Assembly (NCBI GenBank): GCA_002502295.1
Contig: DANX01000117.1
Coordinates: 1 to 32,356 of the forward strand
Direction of reading: 5' to 3'
Length of the DNA: 32,356 bases
Source of the DNA: Euryarchaeota archaeon UBA561
Lineage (GTDB): Archaea > Thermoplasmatota > Poseidoniia > Poseidoniales > Poseidoniaceae
Every line of letters starts with the position of its first letter. Positions within the stretch are counted from its first letter, which is position 1. The notes under the pieces are model-generated. The model searched no databases. It was not told the DNA's origin and saw only the letters and a list, made by a program, of their open reading frames with translations. Positions 17,101 through 22,371 of this stretch are shown piece by piece. A program made the translations under genes and the position numbers.

Positions 17101-17376
17101 GGCGATGGTGTAAGACCAAGCTAGGTGGCGAACTTTCTGTTCAGCTTCAAAACCCTCCAAGGCTGTCTTGGCTTCAACACCTCCGAGCAGCACGTTCTTT
17201 TTGTCCGATTCAGCAAGGTATCCAACGACCCTTCCAGCACGAACCAATCGATGACCTGCAGGTGTTTTTCGCCGACCTGCGTAGGTTGAAATGATGCCAT
17301 GGGCAAACGGTTGAAGAACGCCTTCTTCCAAAGCGATCGTTTCGTTCACGGGTTTTCCTAATGGTAATTCAAACAT
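14176..17376 (-). CDS. Large Roadblock-like/coiled-coil protein
   Basis: A 1066-residue cytoplasmic protein. At about residues 123-235 it shows a Roadblock/LC7-like pattern: a helix (LLARDLSAVIRTLAEH), a strand pair around GAMAIDSGMLIDHVGD, a helix (ELHELMNSM) and two closing strands. It is flanked by two regions, about 27-75 and 279-325, that resemble each other: each begins with G-x-I, has a core with LV, and is followed by a run ending in EA. Residues 415-710 are an almost unbroken coiled coil rich in Glu, Arg, Ala and Leu. Residues 710-910 are helical but less regular. Residues 965-1010 are an acidic, Ser/Pro-rich linker, followed by a short coiled coil at 1012-1035. It has no Walker motifs, so it is not an SMC protein. 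The start at 17376 lies 10 nt after the small Roadblock gene. Confidence 0.85.
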   Translation of the reverse strand: MFELPLGKPVNETIALEEGVLQPFAHGIISTYAGRRKTPAGHRLVRAGRVVGYLAESDKKNVLLGGVEAKTALEGFEAEQKVRHLAWSYTIAGLGALAELVPEAFVHQADRQGLKSNTNAVERLLARDLSAVIRTLAEHTTVRGAMAIDSGMLIDHVGDLPGLGEEERLASELHELMNSMGGQALHTGWGMSGQSHWTLHTESGALLLARSGEISLAVWTERDANHARLLSSASISLEGEIVSAGAHGAKMPEGFTLREGRGGPDAVLSMLKAGLEEEVTGHIQSGSSSKAVSLVLSRGVPVALWAPAFDGEEKAMMSLTEAKRKVQLIRFPAGTIVSAKSGTVEPFSIASFIQSLSTIRTRSEARQSSLKAMLEDMLGFEAGLENLRQARAKMKFKSDGADIAEPLAVMRDEAVSAVDAGLRRKLEKAEQSLDRLNKEKAVLETQVKALEKKKDAAQIVAREASESRQENTTALEEAHAQLNTMQVDLAQARGQWEEAESRAERLVRRVNELEHQVSQRAAELAKAIGEAESSAELQAMIEGLSLKEAELQANLAEGSERLDTIRKQSDDEERRLRVLSEQVNTSRERHARAQADLIGIQEQVHVSTIELDSVRTEEKHARQRTEEDRLRRAEDEARRSNIQAELRELMDERRQVLRELGDLGARRGHAEAELSSLVDKATSLSEAHEEALADIQEAERLRARLAEEPLAQALLDDNNTFQGLGPVLERLEHARSLGYSVTMLDRAVERALQVIQGTVDHVASTPRHLLSSEVMTLLERQVPQTAGAVRGLARWSVQQRLEHQLGETVNHVVVDLEHLLEDYDRSITMLRRIRNVLEQVERLGAPTHEVHALMANCQRPEALPTLAMGTRKLIQVALDDIYLEADQRDAGEAIGLEETARVLEELITQLDASGLTDGRPSGLMWDFQRDGLLPFERESIPAEQRLPVNEAMLSDLEPHLLQAEMVSGADASSADTVDDEGWSPLPPPSDEAKEDTTSRETGAMPESRSSAESMDSLDDERAKLEAELARLDAERSHRIAHAPTRAPTGADSALADLESRLSDIEF

Positions 17377-17386
17377 CTTTGTTCAC

Positions 17387-17728
17387 CTACATTTCTTGTG
17401 TTGTGGCCAATTGTTGTCGCAAGTGGTCCATGACATGGCGCCATCGGGCAATGTTCCCGTTCTCTCCAGAGAGCAATACGATACGGTAAGGGGTAAGAAT
17501 GTCAACAAAGGTTTGCGTTTTCCCTTCCACCCAAACTTCCTGAAGATCACCATATCCGCAGCCTTGAGCCACATCGAGAGCGGCGACGGTGAGTTCAACC
17601 GCCCGGTCGGTGTGAGGGAGTTGCCCCTCGGTTGCGACGCTTGACATGAGTTTCCCACGGTCGTCGATCATGGTCGCTTGGTGCACACCTTCGACTTTGA
17701 GGAATTCACTCAACAAGGGCTGTAGCAT
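17387..17728 (-). CDS. Roadblock/LC7 domain protein
   Basis: A 113-residue single-domain protein. The opening helix (LLSEFLKVEGV), the strand pair separated by a turn at IDDRGKLM, a long helix around AVELTVAALDVAQG, and the strand of the form TFVDILTPYRIVLLSG match the Roadblock/LC7 layout. In bacteria and eukaryotes such proteins act with small GTPases (MglB/MglA) or dynein; archaeal members are largely unstudied. It lies 10 nt upstream of the coiled-coil gene that carries a second Roadblock-like domain, so the two could form a heterodimer. No small GTPase gene is in the window. A weak GGAAG lies upstream; the start is otherwise unsupported by a strong ribosome binding site. Confidence 0.78.
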   Translation of the reverse strand: MLQPLLSEFLKVEGVHQATMIDDRGKLMSSVATEGQLPHTDRAVELTVAALDVAQGCGYGDLQEVWVEGKTQTFVDILTPYRIVLLSGENGNIARWRHVMDHLRQQLATTQEM

Positions 17729-17761
17729 GGCTGCTCAATCTTCCTGACACCGCTGTAGCCT

Positions 17762-17914
17762 TCAAGAAGTTTTGCGCTTGGGCGTTGGTTTTTGCCGGTT
17801 TGGGCACCCTTTGCGATTTTCCAACTGGAAATGACGATTTATCGTTTCCTTAGGTGGCTCCCGCAGTCGTCCCGGTGCTTTGAATTTCACGAATTGTGGG
17901 TTTCTTCCTCCCAT
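17762..17914 (-). CDS. Candidate small basic protein (50 residues)
   Basis: An open frame from ATG 17914 to TGA 17762, 33 nt upstream of the Roadblock gene on the same strand. The product is strongly basic (about 14 Lys or Arg in 50 residues), with prolines, one cysteine and no hydrophobic segment. Its codons look ordinary for the window, but no homology is recognised and there is no clear ribosome binding site. The frame extends far upstream, across the thiolase gene, and that part is not credible. An AT-rich region at 17937-17975 lies about 25-60 nt upstream and could hold its promoter. It may be the first gene of the Roadblock operon or simply non-coding leader sequence. Confidence 0.35.
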   Translation of the reverse strand: MGGRNPQFVKFKAPGRLREPPKETINRHFQLENRKGCPNRQKPTPKRKTS

Positions 17915-17940
17915 GTGGCTCGTGGAGATTTGTTGAAATG

Positions 17941-17972
17941 CCCAATTGGAAATTTGAATTTTCAATTGAAAT
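17941..17972. promoter_or_regulatory. AT-rich imperfect palindrome in the divergent promoter region
   Basis: Positions 17944-17967 form a 24-bp palindrome with 20 matching positions, bounded by two CAATTG hexamers at 17943-17948 and 17963-17968. It overlaps the perfect 8-mer CCAATTGG at 17942-17949. A related site, TTTCCAACTGGAAA, lies at 17818-17831. The AT content is far above that of the neighbourhood. It could be an operator, or simply the AT-rich promoter between divergent genes. The rest of the gap 17915-18049 shows nothing else recognisable. Confidence 0.35.
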
Positions 17973-18049
17973 AAGTACCATCGAATGACCCGGGGTGGGC
18001 CGTCCATCATGCCGTTGAGTTGAAACCCAAGACCCGGCGAGGGCTGTTC

Positions 18050-19063
18050 ATGGGAGCTGAGGCGACGGGGGGATTGTTTACGATTCCCCGGTGCGATTCT
18101 TGCGACAAACCTGCCGTGGTTGAACAAGCGTATTCGGGGCGAATACTTTGTGGGAAACACCTTGCTAAATCCGTACGCAAAAAAATCAGCAAGGAACTCC
18201 GCCTTCAACTGCCTTTGAACGAGAGGGAACACACCACGATTCTGGTGGCGGTTTCGGGCGGGAAAGATTCTGCCGTGCTTCTTGATGCCATTGTTGATTT
18301 GGTTGGTAAGCGCCGAGACGTCACCATCATCGCTGGCACCGTTGACGAAGGTATCGAAGGCTACCGCCCTCCCTCCATCGAATGTGCAGCCTCTTTGTGC
18401 GCCAGCCTCGGTGTTGAGCATGTGGTGGTGAATTATCCTGAATTGTCGTTTATTGAAATGGATGAAGTGGTGGAACGCCTCCCAGCGGTCGTCACAAAAG
18501 ACAACGATGCGCCTCGCATGGCGTGTTCATATTGCGGCGTGTTTCGACGCCAAGGGATCAACCATCTTGCAGACAAGATCGGTGCGGACGTGATAGCGCT
18601 TGGGCATAACCTCGACGACATGGCTCAAACCGTCTTGATGAACATGGCTAACGCCGATATTGAACGGACACTCCGTTTGGCACCGCACACCAGCACGCCC
18701 GTGGACGGCCTTGCGCCCAGGATTGTTCCGTTGCGATGGGTTCCGGAGCAGGAAATTCACCTCTATGCGCTTCACAAGGAATTGCCAATGCATCATGAGG
18801 AGTGCCCAAATGCTCGAGGTGCCCTTCGCTGGCGCCATCGTGAGATGGTTGCGCACATGGAGGCTGATGTGCCAGGAACCCGACATGGATTGGTTCGAAT
18901 GGCGGATCAAATCAAGGGCCTGCGCGACCAAATTGTTGAGTTGGGTGGCGGGGGGCAACGCCCCGCTCCACCCACGCCGTGTCCTCGTTGTGGCAGCCCC
19001 AGTTCCGGTGCTCAATGCAAAGCTTGCGACATGCGCGATTTGTTGGGTGTGGACGGGGATTAG
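18050..19063 (+). CDS. tRNA 2-thiouridine synthesis protein of the TtuA/Ncs6 family
   Basis: An adenylating sulfurtransferase that installs 2-thiouridine in tRNA. The 337-residue protein has an N-terminal zinc site (C15, C18, C34, H37), then the PP-loop ATP site SGGKDS at 69-74 within VAVSGGKDSAVLL. C159, C162 and C252 match the three cysteines that hold a 4Fe-4S cluster in TtuA/NcsA. The LGHNLDDMAQT segment at 184-193 is typical of the family. The C-terminal zinc site is C311, C314, C323 and C326. Whether it acts at position 34 (Ncs6-like) or 54 (TtuA-like) cannot be decided here. I chose the ATG at 18050; a TTG at 18020 would add ten residues. The stop overlaps the convergent pyrI stop by four bases. 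Confidence 0.93.
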   Translation: MGAEATGGLFTIPRCDSCDKPAVVEQAYSGRILCGKHLAKSVRKKISKELRLQLPLNEREHTTILVAVSGGKDSAVLLDAIVDLVGKRRDVTIIAGTVDEGIEGYRPPSIECAASLCASLGVEHVVVNYPELSFIEMDEVVERLPAVVTKDNDAPRMACSYCGVFRRQGINHLADKIGADVIALGHNLDDMAQTVLMNMANADIERTLRLAPHTSTPVDGLAPRIVPLRWVPEQEIHLYALHKELPMHHEECPNARGALRWRHREMVAHMEADVPGTRHGLVRMADQIKGLRDQIVELGGGGQRPAPPTPCPRCGSPSSGAQCKACDMRDLLGVDGD

Positions 19064-19536
19064 AGAACGTTGTTCGCCAGCTCGTCGAGTTCTTGCGGGC
19101 GACCACAATAATGGCAACGCAATTCAAGCGGCGAGCGAGAGAAAATCTTCAACCGGTGAGCGAGCGGTTCACGAAGGTTCGACGTGATGCAGTTTGAGAG
19201 GGTACATCGGACGACGTTGACAATCTCATCGCCCAGTTCAATGGTTAATTTTTCTGCCACGCTGTAGGCTCGAATGATGGCGACATGGGCGTCCGGTGCC
19301 ACAAGGGCCAACCTGTTGAGTTCATCTTGATTCAATTCTCGGTCTTCAACTTTGATGATGTCTTTTGTTCCCATTTTCTTCGATGGAACGTTCATCACCA
19401 AGGAAACCGGTACCGATGTGCCCTTGTTGATGCCGAGCATTTCGAGCACACGCATGGCTTGCCCTGACGGGATATGGTCAATGACCGTACCGTTTCGAAT
19501 GGCCGTGACACGGCGCATGTTGTGTTCTTGCGACAT
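19060..19536 (-). CDS. pyrI: Aspartate carbamoyltransferase regulatory chain
   Basis: Non-catalytic chain of aspartate carbamoyltransferase, which binds nucleotide effectors and tunes entry to pyrimidine synthesis. Its 158 residues match the usual length. The zinc site that contacts the catalytic chain is complete: C111 and C116 in CTLSNC, C141 and C144 in CHYC. The N-terminal nucleotide-binding part includes IPSGQAMRVLEMLGI and NVPSKKMGTKDIIKVE. The start overlaps the pyrB stop by one base, and a perfect GGAGGTGA ribosome binding site at 19543-19550 lies inside the end of pyrB, 6 nt before the ATG. This order (pyrB then pyrI) and coupling are typical of archaea and enterobacteria. Confidence 0.96.
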   Translation of the reverse strand: MSQEHNMRRVTAIRNGTVIDHIPSGQAMRVLEMLGINKGTSVPVSLVMNVPSKKMGTKDIIKVEDRELNQDELNRLALVAPDAHVAIIRAYSVAEKLTIELGDEIVNVVRCTLSNCITSNLREPLAHRLKIFSRSPLELRCHYCGRPQELDELANNVL

Positions 19537-20477
19537 CAGGCCTCACCTCCAATCGAGGCGGGGACCTCGATGTTGAGGAGACGGCATAACAGCGACATGC
19601 GAGCTACGACCCCGTTGAACGCCTGCTCAAAGTAGCGAGCATGGCGGGTTGCGTCAACAGACGGGTGGATTTCGTCAACCCGGGGAAGGGGGTGCATGAT
19701 GATCATGCTTTCTTTGGAACCTTCAAGATTAGATGCATGAAGCTTGTACGCTCCGGCAACTTTGGCGTATTCGTCTTCATCTGCAAAACGCTCTTTCTGA
19801 ATTCGCGTCATGTACACGACGTCCGCCGTGTCAATGGAACCCAACAAATCCTCAGTTTCAGTGACCTTGGCGCCGTGGGCGTTCAAATCGGAAACAATTT
19901 CCCGCGGCATTCTGAGCAATTCTGGGCTAGCAAAAATCAGCTCGCAGCCAAACCTTGTGAGCGCATGACTCAGGGAGTGCACGGTTCGACCGTAGCGAAG
20001 GTCCCCCGCAAGGATCACTTTCAGACCATCCAATCGGCCATGTGCCTGACGGATGGTGAACAAATCGAGCATCGTTTGGGTTGGATGATGGCCTGCGCCG
20101 TCTCCTCCGTTGAGGATTGGGACTCGGGCCGCGTCCTGTGCGTACTGGGCTGCGCCTTGGCGTGGGTGCCTCATAGCAATGATGTCGGTGTAGCCGTCAA
20201 CCATCTGGATGGTGTCAAACAGTGTCTCACCTTTCACGACGGAGGAGGTTTTCACATCGCCGAGGTTCACGACATCGCCACCCAAGCGTTTCATGGCGGT
20301 TTCAAACGACATGCGGGTTCGTGTGCTCGGTTCAAAGAACAGGTTCCCCAGAATTTTTCCTTGCAGCAAGGGAAGGTAGTGATCTCCTTTGGCCACTGGA
20401 AGCAAGCGTTCTGCATCGTCCAAGATGCTCAAAATTTCCTCGTTGGATAAATCATCCATTGTAATGAGTCCCGGCAT
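19536..20477 (-). CDS. pyrB: Aspartate carbamoyltransferase catalytic chain
   Basis: Catalyses carbamoyl phosphate plus L-aspartate to N-carbamoyl-L-aspartate, the committed step of pyrimidine synthesis. From ATG 20477 the protein has 313 residues, the normal size. The carbamoyl-phosphate motif FFEPSTRTRMSFE lies at about 47-59 and HPRQGAAQ at 104-111. A segment LAGDLRYGRTVHSL and a closing HPLPRVDE match the aspartate-binding domain. The open frame continues to 20816 but the added residues have no family similarity and cross the divergent gene, so I reject the longer form. A second in-frame ATG at 20459 would drop six residues. Upstream is a 130-base region shared with the divergent plus-strand gene; no clear TATA element was seen there. 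Confidence 0.96.
   Translation of the reverse strand: MPGLITMDDLSNEEILSILDDAERLLPVAKGDHYLPLLQGKILGNLFFEPSTRTRMSFETAMKRLGGDVVNLGDVKTSSVVKGETLFDTIQMVDGYTDIIAMRHPRQGAAQYAQDAARVPILNGGDGAGHHPTQTMLDLFTIRQAHGRLDGLKVILAGDLRYGRTVHSLSHALTRFGCELIFASPELLRMPREIVSDLNAHGAKVTETEDLLGSIDTADVVYMTRIQKERFADEDEYAKVAGAYKLHASNLEGSKESMIIMHPLPRVDEIHPSVDATRHARYFEQAFNGVVARMSLLCRLLNIEVPASIGGEA
19543..19550 (-). promoter_or_regulatory. Ribosome binding site of pyrI
   Basis: GGAGGTGA, a full match to the expected anti-Shine-Dalgarno complement, 6 nt before the pyrI ATG and inside the last codons of pyrB. It fixes the pyrI start at 19536. Confidence 0.75.
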
Positions 20478-20607
20478 GGTGTTCCCTCGGTTTAGAATAC
20501 AACCCGATAACACCCTTGAACATTCCCGATGAATCGTCTTGACTATCATCGCTTGATTGGACAGAGCATCGGAGTGATTATGGAGGAACGGTGCCGACGG
20601 TGAAGTC

Positions 20608-22368
20608 ATGGTAACATGGGCGGATGCGGATGCAGCCGTGGAAGCCGAACGTTCACGGCGCATCAAACGTGTCGAAACCATGACCCTCGTCACGGCGCTC
20701 ACGCTCTTGTTGTGTGCGGTGTGGCTTGCCTGGCCTTCTCTACGCAGTCTCATGAACGGTGATGGTGTTGTACTGACGAGTTTTGGGCCCCCACTCGTGC
20801 TGTTGGTCTGGGGCATTTTTGTTCAGGATCTAACCCTCGATGACGCAGCGGCGCGCGCTCGCGCAGCCTCTGCTGCCACCGTTGCTTGGCCAATGCTGCT
20901 CTGCCTAGGGGCGCTTGGTCTTGAGCGAAACCTCTCAGCCATCGCGCTGGGAAGTGTCCTCATCATGTTCACCGGGGTTGTGTGCCGCCAGTGGTCTCAA
21001 CGAACAATGCGTGGTAACTTCGGTGTTCTTCGCTATCGCGCCATCTTGACCGGCATCGGTTCCTTATCGGCCGTTGCCTTGACCTTGACGAACGGAGCTG
21101 GCTTCACCACGCTCCCTGCAACCGTGGCAGGTTTGGTTTGCGTGTTGGCCATCGCTGACACGGTGTATTCCTGGACCACAGGCGATGATCAAAAGGTTGA
21201 GCGAAAGAACTTCAGAAAGCGTTTGGATTTACTTGAGAATCGACTTTTGGAACTGAAGGCACAAGGCGCTGCGGTTGCTCAAGCAGCCAGCTTGCTGACC
21301 ACGGCCAAAGAAGAGGGCCACCTTGACCCCGTGTACGGCATGCGCTTGCTTGATGAAAGCGAAGAAGACATGGAACGGGCTCTTTCCTTTGCCGACGATG
21401 TTGAAATCATCCGAAAGGATGCCTTGAATTCGGTGGAAGAAGCGGAAACCATTGCTCCGGTGGTCAAGCGTCCTCGTAAGGCGTATGAAATGGGTGAACG
21501 GGAAGTGAACCTCGGCTCTCTCCGCGAAGGCGAACAACTCTATCGCCAGGCAAAAAAACGTGCTTCGCAGGTCATCACATGGTGGGCTAAAGCGGAGTCA
21601 GTAATTCTCGAAGCCACGCGGGCACTGGACGGAAAGCACGGCTCAGGCGTGAAACATTTGCGTGAACTGTTGGCTGATGCCAAGGATAAACTTGCGAAAG
21701 AACAACCCAAGGAAGCCTACGAATTTGCGGTGGCCATTCCATCTCAACTGGAGGCCGACGACGACGCTCTCGACCGAGCAAAAGCCTCCTTGGATGAAGC
21801 CAAGCGTGTGGTATCAAACAGCGACGGACTTGACACGACGGAGATGGAAGCGCGACTCGAACAGTCAGGGGACGCTCTGGCCTCAGGAAACGCGAGCCAG
21901 GCGATTGGTCTGGCCGATGGTGTGGTTCGAACGGTTGAACGAGAGCGAGCAGCCATGGACGATGTTCTTCGGGCGCTCAAACAGAAAAAGAAACTTCGCG
22001 CCCGATTCACCGACCGCGATGATCGGGACACATGGGATTCCATGCTCGCCGACATCGTCCAAGCCGCTGATGACAGGGCATGGTCGCATGCTGGCATGTT
22101 GTTGGAGCAAATGACATCGGCGCTGGATCGCGAAGGTCATGCCATGGAAGAAGCCCGTGAACTGCATGAGTTTGTTTCTGAACAATGGGGTGTGTTACGG
22201 AATCAGTGCGAGGCCGCCCACATCAAGGCCGTTGACGAAGACCGTCGGTCTTGCGAAGAAGCGATTGCAGGAGCAGAGCACGCCCTCGAGGTTGCCCGCA
22301 TTGAAGATGCCCTTGCGTTCCTCGGTACCGCTGACGCAGCCATGGAACGCCTGCGACGACGCATCTGA
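20608..22368 (+). CDS. Hypothetical membrane protein with long helical cytoplasmic tail
   Basis: A 586-residue protein. The first 190 residues hold about six membrane segments, near 25-45, 54-74, 89-104, 108-126, 144-164 and 167-187. The remaining 400 residues are charged, almost entirely helical and rich in Ala, Glu, Arg and Leu. They contain repeated units of roughly 90 residues with motifs such as LDEAKRVV and LLEQMTSAL that suggest stacked helical hairpins rather than one long coiled coil. There is no catalytic motif and I recognise no family. The start at 20608 is the best ATG; an earlier one at 20579 is out of frame. It converges on the 842-residue polytopic protein with a 3-base gap. 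Confidence 0.78.
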   Translation: MVTWADADAAVEAERSRRIKRVETMTLVTALTLLLCAVWLAWPSLRSLMNGDGVVLTSFGPPLVLLVWGIFVQDLTLDDAAARARAASAATVAWPMLLCLGALGLERNLSAIALGSVLIMFTGVVCRQWSQRTMRGNFGVLRYRAILTGIGSLSAVALTLTNGAGFTTLPATVAGLVCVLAIADTVYSWTTGDDQKVERKNFRKRLDLLENRLLELKAQGAAVAQAASLLTTAKEEGHLDPVYGMRLLDESEEDMERALSFADDVEIIRKDALNSVEEAETIAPVVKRPRKAYEMGEREVNLGSLREGEQLYRQAKKRASQVITWWAKAESVILEATRALDGKHGSGVKHLRELLADAKDKLAKEQPKEAYEFAVAIPSQLEADDDALDRAKASLDEAKRVVSNSDGLDTTEMEARLEQSGDALASGNASQAIGLADGVVRTVERERAAMDDVLRALKQKKKLRARFTDRDDRDTWDSMLADIVQAADDRAWSHAGMLLEQMTSALDREGHAMEEARELHEFVSEQWGVLRNQCEAAHIKAVDEDRRSCEEAIAGAEHALEVARIEDALAFLGTADAAMERLRRRI

Positions 22369-22371
22369 TCA

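Noticed and set aside
17915..18421. Upstream part of the minus-strand frame that ends at 17762 (219 residues in all)
   Set aside because: It crosses the start and N-terminal zinc site of the tRNA thiolase gene on the other strand. Only the last 50 residues lie in free sequence.
20478..20816. N-terminal extension of pyrB by 113 residues
   Set aside because: Family proteins begin near ATG 20477; the extension overlaps the divergent gene and has no similarity to carbamoyltransferases.
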